A stretch of DNA of 64,000 bases from Bacteroidota bacterium (GTDB lineage: Bacteria > Bacteroidota > Bacteroidia > 2-12-FULL-35-15). The stretch is taken from contig CANFRC010000003.1 of the NCBI GenBank assembly GCA_947449315.1, positions 124,001-188,000 on the forward strand, written 5' to 3'. This document shows positions 1 through 6,871 of this stretch, one piece after another. Position 1 is the stretch's first letter. Every line of letters begins with the position of its first letter. A model generated the notes under the pieces. It made no database searches and was not told the DNA's origin. It saw nothing but the letters and a program-made list of their open reading frames with translations. The position numbers were made by a program, and so were the translations under genes.

Positions 1-425
1 CTTGAAAAATAAGTAGACGTATTTATTCCTCCTGCAGTATCAACACGTCCGATTGTTCCATTCCAAGTACCTGTTGATGCGACTGTAAGCGTCCCAATAG
101 GAGCATCATACCCTGCACAAACCACATATCTGTAATCGGCTGATAACGTAACATCTCCTTCTGATACTGCTGTACCGCTTTGTGTTAATATTCGATTGGA
201 TCCAGAAACTGCAGTTGGCAAATCCACCGTCTTCAACCCTACTGTAGAACCACCTGTTGTCATTTCAACCAATGTTACCTTCCATGCAGCACTGGTGACA
301 GCTGCCGATCCATCTCCTACTCGACAGACAATTAAATTCCCCGCATTAAAATTTTGAGCAGATGCATTTAGAGTAAAAAAAAACGACAATAGCAGAATGA
401 AGAATTCACTTTTAAAGGTTTTCAT
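1..425 (-). CDS. Secreted protein with repeat-type N-terminus, partial (3' end outside window)
   Basis: An open frame reads leftward from an ATG at 425 and runs off the window start with no stop, giving 141 codons. The first 23 residues are a signal peptide (Lys-rich start, Leu/Phe core, ending Ala-Ser-Ala before Gln24). The mature part begins with an Asn-Phe-Asn-Ala-Gly-Asn-Leu-Ile-Val motif, then Val-Gly-Asp-Gly and Ser-Gly-Ser-Asn-Arg, which resembles the repeat-rich secreted proteins of Bacteroidota that often end in a T9SS sorting domain. The C-terminus is not visible, so export route and function are inference. A perfect -7 promoter element and two hairpins lie upstream. Confidence 0.75.
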   Translation of the reverse strand, partial: MKTFKSEFFILLLSFFFTLNASAQNFNAGNLIVCRVGDGSAAVTSAAWKVTLVEMTTGGSTVGLKTVDLPTAVSGSNRILTQSGTAVSEGDVTLSADYRYVVCAGYDAPIGTLTVASTGTWNGTIGRVDTAGGINTSTYFS

Positions 426-485
426 TTTTAGTATTTATAAAGTATACTTATTAAATAACTAGAAATTAAAAAGCGGTTTCAGATT

Positions 486-549
486 ATTTTTTCGAGTGAA
501 AAAATTCTTGTAGGATGTTCGCCAATACTATAAAAAATCTTTTATAGTA
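486..549 (-). promoter_or_regulatory. Two tandem hairpins in the leader of the partial secreted gene
   Basis: One hairpin has arms 486-493 and 498-505 with a GAGT loop; the other has a perfect 10-bp stem, 526-535 with 540-549. An outer 8-bp inverted repeat, 476-483 with 553-560, encloses both at DNA level. The stems are AT-rich, so stability is modest. They could also serve as a weak 3' end for the neighbouring gene ending at 621. Confidence 0.35.
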
Positions 550-559
550 ATTTCTGAAA

Positions 560-567
560 CAAATGTA
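560..567 (-). promoter_or_regulatory. Bacteroidota -7 element for the partial secreted gene
   Basis: CAAATGTA on the plus strand reads TACATTTG on the minus strand, a full match to TAnnTTTG. It would start a leader of about 130 nt. No convincing -33 TTTG is seen. Confidence 0.45.
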
Positions 568-620
568 GGAGGGGTATATTATTGTAATTTTATTCTGATT
601 TTAATAAATCATCATATTAA

Positions 621-2516
621 TTACCGTGTAAGTAAAACAAAACCTGTTTTATTGTAAACTTTATTGTCGAATCCTGTTGCCTTGATCACATAATAGTATG
701 TTCCATCACTACATACTTTCCCTGCCTCCGTCCGCCCATCCCAGCCCATAGAAATGGAAGTCAACTCATTTACTTTCAAGCCCCATCTATCATATATAGC
801 GCAATCAAAATCTTTTAATCCAGCACCTTTAACAAAAAACAAATCGTTATTACCATCATTGTTTGGTGAAAATACATTCGGTATAATTAGTACAGAAGGA
901 TTTTCTAAAACAGTCACTTGAATGCTATATGTATCAGAACACCCATTCGAATTAGTAACTGTTAGCGTAACATTATAAACCCCTGGCGTTTGAAACGTAT
1001 TTGCAGGAGAAAAAGAATTACTTGTATTGCCATCACCAAATGTCCACGAATAAGTAATTGCATTTGACGAACTGGCATTCACAAAATTAACTGTTAATGG
1101 TCCGTTGCCTGAAAACGTATCACCGGTAAAAAATGCATTTACACTATCGGTCATTATCTGTAAAGAAGCGGTATCTGTTCCACAAGAATTAGTTACTACA
1201 ACAAAATAAGTTCCTGCATTGGAAACATTGATTGAATTCCCTGTCGCACCAGTTGACCAAATATAGGAGGAAGAACCTGTAGCATTTAACGTAACATTAT
1301 CTCCAACGCAAATAGTTGTAGGTCCACTTGCTGAAATTGTAGCTGCAGGGGGATTAATTGTTGTCACAATTATAGATGATGTATCGGTTCCACAACCATT
1401 TGTTGCAGAGAGGATATATGTTCCTGAGGTAAATGCAGTAATTGAAGGTGTAATTGCACCATTGCTCCACAAATACGAATCACCGCCAGATGCAGCAAGA
1501 ATAACAGAATCACCAGCGCAAATTGTTGTGCTTCCACTTGCTGTAATCGAAGCAGAAGGAATTGACAGAGCAGTAAAAGTCAATACACTAAATACAGTAT
1601 CGTGGCATGGAGTAATTGCACCAAAAGAAATTGTATACGTTCCAGGAGAAGCAGGAGTGTAGGTTGTTGTCAAAGAGTTAGAAGCTGAAAAAGTTCCGCT
1701 CCCCGCACTTTGCCAAACCAATCCTATAAAATTTCCAGTTGCTGTACCTGCTAAATTTATTGGTGAACCAACGCAACCTGAAATAACGGATCCTGCATCG
1801 GCAGTAATTGGAACAAAGGGAGCATTGCAACCATTATTAAGATATAATTGAACACCGGGCCATGAAAAATCAACGCGGTCACCATTGCCACCACTAATAC
1901 CTGTTAACAAAGAAACATCATATGTAGCAGTATCCGTGCAGCCCGTTGCTGTATTCGCTAATATGAAGGAACGAGTACTTGATGCTGAAGCCCAATTTTT
2001 AAAATGCCCTGTTGTTACAGTATAATTAGCATTATGGTATACAACATATAAAGTATCTGTTAAAGTGGAAAATGAGTTGTCTACTGTACTTGGATTAGTA
2101 CTTGCAATCATCAAAACATTCGCACCTTGGGGAATAATTCCACCCGGAGGCTCTAGCAAACGTCCACAGCTGGCAACAACGGTAGCTTGCAAAGCAGCTG
2201 TCGCTGAAGCCGTTGTTGCATTTTGAATTAATCCTAACCATGGAATAGTCGTGGTTGGCCATGCATCAAGAACATAAGGGCCAGTTGCACCCTGCCCGTA
2301 TATACCAATATTTGCGATACTGATAGGATTTGGTCCAACTCTAAAACGAACCATTTCATTATTTGGTTCTAATGAGGTTGCATTACATGCATCGACTAAA
2401 ATACTTTCAATTTCAAAACATTTCGCAGGTATTTGTGCCACAGCAGAATTAATGATCATCAAAATGCAAAACAAAGAAAAATAGATTTTAATACCGAAGG
2501 AATTAAAAAACTTCAT
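621..2516 (-). CDS. T9SS type B cargo: Ig-like/PKD protein with gliding-motility-type C-terminal domain
   Basis: Secreted protein of about 631 aa using the ATG at 2516, chosen because it gives a normal signal peptide ending Ala-Val-Ala before Gln; the frame is open to 2567. Next comes a Bacteroidota N-terminal module (residues about 30-230, Glu-Asn-Glu-Met-Val-Arg-Phe type, possibly lamin-tail-like), three Ig-like segments (about 236-458, each with a Cys and a Tyr-Ile/Leu-Trp-Ser strand), a PKD domain with Trp-Thr-Phe-Gly-Asp-Gly (about 459-538) and a final 93-residue CHU_C/gliding-motility-associated domain (Asn-Val-Phe-Ser-Pro-Asn-Asn-Asp-Gly, Tyr-Asp-Arg-Trp-Gly). That last domain is the type B T9SS sorting signal. 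Surface adhesion is a plausible role but is not shown. It stands alone between intergenic gaps. Confidence 0.85.
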   Translation of the reverse strand: MKFFNSFGIKIYFSLFCILMIINSAVAQIPAKCFEIESILVDACNATSLEPNNEMVRFRVGPNPISIANIGIYGQGATGPYVLDAWPTTTIPWLGLIQNATTASATAALQATVVASCGRLLEPPGGIIPQGANVLMIASTNPSTVDNSFSTLTDTLYVVYHNANYTVTTGHFKNWASASSTRSFILANTATGCTDTATYDVSLLTGISGGNGDRVDFSWPGVQLYLNNGCNAPFVPITADAGSVISGCVGSPINLAGTATGNFIGLVWQSAGSGTFSASNSLTTTYTPASPGTYTISFGAITPCHDTVFSVLTFTALSIPSASITASGSTTICAGDSVILAASGGDSYLWSNGAITPSITAFTSGTYILSATNGCGTDTSSIIVTTINPPAATISASGPTTICVGDNVTLNATGSSSYIWSTGATGNSINVSNAGTYFVVVTNSCGTDTASLQIMTDSVNAFFTGDTFSGNGPLTVNFVNASSSNAITYSWTFGDGNTSNSFSPANTFQTPGVYNVTLTVTNSNGCSDTYSIQVTVLENPSVLIIPNVFSPNNDGNNDLFFVKGAGLKDFDCAIYDRWGLKVNELTSISMGWDGRTEAGKVCSDGTYYYVIKATGFDNKVYNKTGFVLLTR

Positions 2517-2659
2517 ACTAATAAATTTTGAACTACACATGTGTGCTTTTTGGTTTAAAAAAATCAATACGATGAAGCGGTTTAGGAGTATTCTTTAAAA
2601 CAACAAGAATTCTTTTAGGTTAATCACTTAATCAAAAACTCTAATTTTAATTTTCGTGA

Positions 2660-2667
2660 CAAAATTA
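2660..2667 (-). promoter_or_regulatory. Candidate -7 element for the type B cargo gene
   Basis: CAAAATTA reads TAATTTTG on the minus strand, a full TAnnTTTG match, about 145 bp from the chosen start codon. No -33 element is obvious. Confidence 0.3.
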
Positions 2668-2739
2668 ACAAAAGAATATTAGGAGATGGTTACTTATAAA
2701 TTAATCTAATATGAAATATTTTACGATTTGTTAAGAACA

Positions 2740-3126
2740 TCAATGATAACAAGTCAACCAATTTATTTCCTCATTATTCATAACACTTCTTATAAGACTT
2801 AACAACAATTTAGGGCGAACTGGCTTTACAACAATATGTTCCGTGTTTGAAGTCTTCATGTACGCTTCGAGTTCAATCAGACTTAAAAGGGTGACATCTT
2901 TCAAGGTTTCGATTTTTATTTTTTTACTGAATGCATGAAAATCAAGCTCAGAGTCAACTGTATTCACGACAATTAAATTCGGGATTGTTTTTTCTGCAAG
3001 CATAAAGGCATCATTCAAATTAACCGATCTTAAAACTTTAAACCCATTCTCTGCCAAATTTTCTCCTATAAAATCTAACTCTCTTGCATCATCAAACACC
3101 AACAATACACTTTCCATGTGTTTCAT
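2740..3126 (-). CDS. Stand-alone pseudo-receiver protein
   Basis: A 128-aa protein with the fold pattern of a response-regulator receiver: acidic pair Asp12-Asp13, a hydrophobic strand at 51-54, Ser82 at the switch Ser/Thr position and Lys101-Pro102. The phospho-acceptor position is Asn55 in place of Asp, so it should not be phosphorylated in the usual way. There is no output domain. ATG codons at 3126 and 3117 are both possible; the second starts closer to the conserved core. It has its own promoter element and lies downstream of a canonical receiver gene on the same strand. Likely role by analogy: protein-protein regulator or sink in a two-component circuit. Confidence 0.7.
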   Translation of the reverse strand: MKHMESVLLVFDDARELDFIGENLAENGFKVLRSVNLNDAFMLAEKTIPNLIVVNTVDSELDFHAFSKKIKIETLKDVTLLSLIELEAYMKTSNTEHIVVKPVRPKLLLSLIRSVMNNEEINWLTCYH

Positions 3127-3156
3127 ATCTTTTAATTTTAGTTGTTCTATTTTTTA

Positions 3157-3164
3157 CAAAGTTA
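3157..3164 (-). promoter_or_regulatory. -7 element for the pseudo-receiver gene
   Basis: CAAAGTTA reads TAACTTTG on the minus strand, a full match to TAnnTTTG, about 30 bp before the start codon at 3126. Confidence 0.5.
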
Positions 3165-3196
3165 TTCTGAAACCGAAAAATAAGATTGCCTTCATA

Positions 3197-3210
3197 TTAC
3201 CAAATGGTAA
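3197..3210. promoter_or_regulatory. Small palindrome TTACCA-AA-TGGTAA
   Basis: Perfect 6-bp inverted repeat with a 2-bp centre, about 33 bp upstream of the pseudo-receiver's -7 element, where a -33 region or operator would sit. It could equally be a chance AT-rich palindrome. Confidence 0.25.
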
Positions 3211-3224
3211 ACAGAAAGAAGTAT

Positions 3225-3608
3225 CTAAGCCGCTTTTTCTTCAATCAATTTATTGACTATGGAGAGCAGATACTCAAATTTAATAGGCTTAGAAGCATAT
3301 TGGTCGGCGCCAGATGACATCGCATATAAAACTTTGTAATCATCACTAACGGCAGTCAAAAAAATAAAAGGGGTATGATGTAGGTCACTAATTTTTCTTA
3401 TCTCTTTACACATTTCTATCCCATCCATTTCAGGCATGAGAATATCAGAAACAATGACCTCGGGAAGATCTGTTTTAGCAGAAGTAACACCCTCAATTCC
3501 ATTATTTGCAGTTATTACAATGAACCCTTTTTTTCTGAAATTATAAGAAAGAAATTCCAATATATCTGGCTCATCATCAACAATTAATATTTTTCTGTCA
3601 GGATTCAT
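3225..3608 (-). CDS. Single-domain response regulator (receiver only)
   Basis: A 127-aa CheY-like receiver with all key residues: Asp11 and Asp12 in the acidic pocket, phospho-acceptor Asp55, Thr85 and Lys107-Pro108. There is no DNA-binding domain. By eye about half of its residues match the receiver of the PhoB-like regulator at 9867-10553, including the shared Asp-Ile-Leu-Glu-Phe-Leu-Ser-Tyr-Asn stretch, so the two look like paralogues. Family knowledge suggests such proteins act as phosphate sinks or connectors. It lies downstream of the T9SS cargo gene, but the terminator at 3698-3727 and its own -7 element suggest separate transcription. Confidence 0.88.
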   Translation of the reverse strand: MNPDRKILIVDDEPDILEFLSYNFRKKGFIVITANNGIEGVTSAKTDLPEVIVSDILMPEMDGIEMCKEIRKISDLHHTPFIFLTAVSDDYKVLYAMSSGADQYASKPIKFEYLLSIVNKLIEEKAA

Positions 3609-3622
3609 TCGTTATTTTTTTA

Positions 3623-3630
3623 CAAAATTA
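3623..3630 (-). promoter_or_regulatory. -7 element for the receiver-only gene
   Basis: CAAAATTA reads TAATTTTG on the minus strand, a full TAnnTTTG match, with a leader of only about 10 nt before the ATG at 3608. Confidence 0.45.
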
Positions 3631-3697
3631 GGATAGTGATACGTTGCGAATACGTTCTAATTGTTAAGATTATATGAATTAAATATATTTAATACAA

Positions 3698-3727
3698 AAG
3701 CACCTGCACAAAAATGTGCAGGTGCTT
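3698..3727 (-). terminator. Rho-independent terminator of the type A cargo gene
   Basis: Perfect 13-bp stem, AAGCACCTGCACA (3698-3710) with its complement at 3715-3727, and a 4-nt loop. On the minus strand it is followed by TTTGTATT. It starts 22 bp after the stop codon of the gene ending at 3750. Confidence 0.9.
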
Positions 3728-3749
3728 AGTAATTTTACCTTTAAAATAA

Positions 3750-6731
3750 TTATTTTGAAACTACCAACTTCAATGTTTTATTAGCTGTTTTTGATTGCAT
3801 TGAAATAAAATAAATTCCTGCATTTAATTTACTTGCATCAATTTGAAGAGAATTTTGTCCTGCACTCATTTGAGCATCGAATAAATTCATCACCATCTTA
3901 CCAGTAATGTCATAAACATTAACAATTACTTTAGTAGCAATTTCTAAATTAACATTAATTGTTGCAAAATCAGTTACAGGATTTGGATATACATTAAATC
4001 CATTTACTGAAGAAGCTTCTGCTATTCCAACAGTCATGTTTACAACAAAAGAAATTGTATCAGTACATGTTCCATTCGAAGCTATCAAAGTTACAGTATA
4101 CGCACCATTTGTTGCATATGTGTGAACTGGAGCTGAAGCAGAAGAACTTGATAAATCTCCAAAGTCCCAAGTGTATGTAGTAGCACCAGTTGAAGTATTA
4201 GCAAAAGTAACTGCATAACCAGAAGTTGATGCTACAGCACCTGCAGCAGTTGGAACAGGATTAACTGTTACTAGCGTATTAGCTGAAGTACCTACTCCGC
4301 TACAAGCAACAGCATTTGTTGTTATAACATTATAACTTCCTGAAGCTGAAACGGTAATAGTTTGTGTTGTTGCTCCACCTGGACTCCATAAATAAGTATC
4401 GGAAGTTGAAGCAGTTAATGTAGTAGTTTGACCTGCGCAAATTGATGTTCCACCGGAAACTGCAATTGTAGGCAATGGAGCGCTACTTACATTTACTGAT
4501 TGAGCTGTTGAAGTTGCCGAACAACCATTAATATCACTAATAGTAACTGAATAATTTCCAGTGCTTCCTACAACAATACTTGAAGTTGTTGCGCCACCTG
4601 GACTCCATAAATAGGTCGAACCAGTTGAAGAACTAAGTGTAACGTTACTACCTGTGCAAAAAGAAGTTGAGCCACTAGCTGAAATAATTGGTGCTGCAGG
4701 CAGAGGGTTAACAGTTACCAATGTTGGAACCGAAGTTGCTTGACATCCATTTGCATCAGTTACAGTAACATTATAGTTACCTCCTACTGTTGCAATAATA
4801 GAAGATGCTGTTGAACCATTTGACCACATGTAAGAAGTTGCACCAGAAGTTGCAGTTAAAGCAACTGAGTTACCAATACAAAAAGCAAGTGGACCACTAG
4901 CAGATATTGCAGCAACAGGAGCTGTGAAATGAGTAACTGTTATTGGTGAAGAAGTTGCACTGCATCCACCAGAAGTAACAACAACAGTATAAACTCCTGC
5001 TGTTAAAGCATTGTATGATGAACTAACAGCACCAGAAATATCAACACCAGCTAACTGCCACTGATAAGAATATCCTGCAGAAATGTTCGCATTTAAAGTA
5101 ACTGCGGCTGTAGGACAAACTGTTGTAGATCCTGCTGGAGTAATTGTAGCTAATGGAGCAGCTGTTCCGCTATAGTCAGTATTTTGACAATCAAAATTAC
5201 ACCATCCTAACATCCAATTATCGGAAACTGATCCCGTATTACCAAATGCACCAACGTATGCTGTATGATCAAAAAATGAACCTTGTAATTTGCTGCTTGT
5301 AAAACTTGGTTTTACGGCTGGAGCTCCAACAGGGAAAACAACAGGAGAAGAACTCAATGGTATTAAGTTCGGATTCGTTAAACTGAAAGGATTCGTTAAA
5401 CGAACGCTCGTTTGTTCTGTTGCATAATTAACATTTTTGTAAGAAGAAACCAATTCAAAATTATATGGTCCTGAAAATGGGTTAAAAGGAAGAGTTGTCG
5501 TTGTATCACCTTCAACTGATGTTGGTGTTAAACTTCTAGCACCGTCTATTACGAACATCATCTCCTTTTTAGTTGGAGTCAAAGTTGTTGGAATACCACA
5601 AATAATAGTATTTCTGATTTGACCAACAGAGTCAGGACCAGAACCTAGTATATTGTAGTTTCTTGTTGTAGAACCATAAGAAGCAGATGACTGATCGAAT
5701 AAAATACCAGCTGGCCATCCAGCAACAATTGAGTTCATTAAACTTAAAGCTGCTCCTCTGCGAATATGAACAGCAGAAACATATTGAGGGTCAAAAGAAG
5801 TTGATGTTGGACTAACAAGTGGTCCTATCAAAGTAACATTAGAACAAACAGGACGTGTTAAACCTGTAGTATCAGTAAGACCTCCTGGAGAACCTGATGT
5901 TCCATATGTTCCAGATTGATAACTATCTACTTCGAAACCTTTTGAACCAGACTGATCTGCAGCAAAAGGATCTCTAATGCCTACCATATACTGATTTTTT
6001 CCTTTATACCCACAATCCATATCAAAATCATCATCCCAACCAGCATACGCTACTAAATATTTTGAATTTACAGTACCACCAAACCATTCAAATGAGTCAT
6101 CGCCGCTAAAAGAAACTTGGATATGATCTAATTGAGTTCCATCACCAACTGAATACAATGACAATCCATTCACCTCGTTATTCGGTGAAAATGCAACACC
6201 ACCAAATTCAATACGAACGTATGACAAAACACCTGAATTATCATGAGCATTAGGTGTTGCGCCACCACCATACAATGAGCGTGGTCCACCTTCAACTTGG
6301 TGAACACCATAGTTGGTTGGACTAGTATACCAATTGCAATATGCTTTACCACAAAGAATAACTCCACCCCAATCACCATAGCTTCTAGAACCTGCAGGTT
6401 GATTTGATGTAAAAACAATTGGTTGAGTTACTGTACCTTGTGCTATTAATTTCGCACCTCTTTCTACTATCAAGGTCCCTTTTGTTGCTAAGTCACCTTT
6501 AATAACTGTACCTGGATCGATAGTTAAAGTGTGACCATTTGTTACATATATCCAACCTTTAATTAAGTATTGGTTACAAGCAGTCCAGTGTGTATTTGTA
6601 CTAATACTATCATTCACTGATGCATCGTATGTGATCACAGTTGCCTGTGCATTCGCATGCAAAATACCCGTCAAGCTCAAGATAAACAAGGCCAGGATTT
6701 TTTTTAGAGTAAGTAAATTTTCTTTTTTCAT
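3750..6731 (-). CDS. Large T9SS type A cargo: beta-helix-like domain, Ig-like repeats, PKD and sorting domain
   Basis: A 993-aa secreted protein. The signal peptide ends Ala-Asn-Ala before Gln29. Residues about 30-520 form an uncharacterised domain with parallel-beta-helix-like strands (Leu-Thr-Ile-Asp-Pro-Gly-Thr-Val-Ile-Lys-Gly; Trp-Gly-Gly-Val-Ile-Leu; Glu-Gly-Gly-Pro-Arg-Ser-Leu-Tyr-Gly-Gly) and an Asp-rich segment near Trp-Asp-Asp-Asp-Phe-Asp-Met-Asp. Four Ig-like repeats of about 70 aa follow (about 530-815), then a PKD domain (Trp-Asp-Phe-Gly-Asp) and the type A T9SS C-terminal domain from about 910 (Val-Tyr-Pro-Asn-Pro, Gly-Ile-Tyr-Phe). It lies directly downstream of a TonB receptor, so it is likely an outer-surface partner of that receptor, for example a binding protein or enzyme. 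No catalytic motif is recognised. A strong terminator follows. Confidence 0.88.
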   Translation of the reverse strand: MKKENLLTLKKILALFILSLTGILHANAQATVITYDASVNDSISTNTHWTACNQYLIKGWIYVTNGHTLTIDPGTVIKGDLATKGTLIVERGAKLIAQGTVTQPIVFTSNQPAGSRSYGDWGGVILCGKAYCNWYTSPTNYGVHQVEGGPRSLYGGGATPNAHDNSGVLSYVRIEFGGVAFSPNNEVNGLSLYSVGDGTQLDHIQVSFSGDDSFEWFGGTVNSKYLVAYAGWDDDFDMDCGYKGKNQYMVGIRDPFAADQSGSKGFEVDSYQSGTYGTSGSPGGLTDTTGLTRPVCSNVTLIGPLVSPTSTSFDPQYVSAVHIRRGAALSLMNSIVAGWPAGILFDQSSASYGSTTRNYNILGSGPDSVGQIRNTIICGIPTTLTPTKKEMMFVIDGARSLTPTSVEGDTTTTLPFNPFSGPYNFELVSSYKNVNYATEQTSVRLTNPFSLTNPNLIPLSSSPVVFPVGAPAVKPSFTSSKLQGSFFDHTAYVGAFGNTGSVSDNWMLGWCNFDCQNTDYSGTAAPLATITPAGSTTVCPTAAVTLNANISAGYSYQWQLAGVDISGAVSSSYNALTAGVYTVVVTSGGCSATSSPITVTHFTAPVAAISASGPLAFCIGNSVALTATSGATSYMWSNGSTASSIIATVGGNYNVTVTDANGCQATSVPTLVTVNPLPAAPIISASGSTSFCTGSNVTLSSSTGSTYLWSPGGATTSSIVVGSTGNYSVTISDINGCSATSTAQSVNVSSAPLPTIAVSGGTSICAGQTTTLTASTSDTYLWSPGGATTQTITVSASGSYNVITTNAVACSGVGTSANTLVTVNPVPTAAGAVASTSGYAVTFANTSTGATTYTWDFGDLSSSSASAPVHTYATNGAYTVTLIASNGTCTDTISFVVNMTVGIAEASSVNGFNVYPNPVTDFATINVNLEIATKVIVNVYDITGKMVMNLFDAQMSAGQNSLQIDASKLNAGIYFISMQSKTANKTLKLVVSK
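4366..4616 (-). repeat. Near-identical DNA segments inside the Ig-like repeats
   Basis: The 32-bp segments 4366-4397 and 4585-4616 differ at only two positions and encode the same Leu-Trp-Ser-Pro-Gly-Gly-Ala-Thr-Thr strand. This suggests recent duplication or gene conversion between neighbouring repeats. Confidence 0.7.
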
Positions 6732-6794
6732 TTTAATATATATATTTTAATTACTGTATTTTAGAGGGAAGCAGTATTACCCTTTATTCGAAGA

Positions 6795-6802
6795 CAAAAA
6801 TA
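6795..6802 (-). promoter_or_regulatory. Candidate -7 element for the type A cargo gene
   Basis: CAAAAATA reads TATTTTTG on the minus strand, a full TAnnTTTG match, about 65 bp before the ATG at 6731. It suggests the cargo gene can be transcribed separately from the TonB receptor gene upstream. Confidence 0.4.
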
Positions 6803-6835
6803 TATTTGAGATGTTATCCTAAGTATGCAATAGTT

Positions 6836-6861
6836 TTATCTATCTGTTAATTATGTGTTAA
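6836..6861 (-). promoter_or_regulatory. TTAA repeats at 11-bp spacing upstream of the cargo gene
   Basis: TTAA occurs at 6847 and 6858, exactly 11 bp apart, with a weaker TTAT in phase at 6836. The spacing equals that of the repeats between the TonB receptor and PhoB-like genes, suggesting the same regulator. It sits about 35 bp upstream of the candidate -7 element. Confidence 0.35.
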
Positions 6862-6871
6862 AAAATTGATT

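Noticed and set aside
471-2582. AAGCGGTTT shared at 471-479 and 2574-2582 upstream of two secreted genes
   Set aside because: A single 9-mer at similar distances (46 and 58 bp) is too short to claim a regulatory link.
3664-3692. TTAA words upstream of the receiver-only gene
   Set aside because: Spacing is 15 and 10 bp, not 11, so they do not match the operator pattern seen near 9.7 kb.
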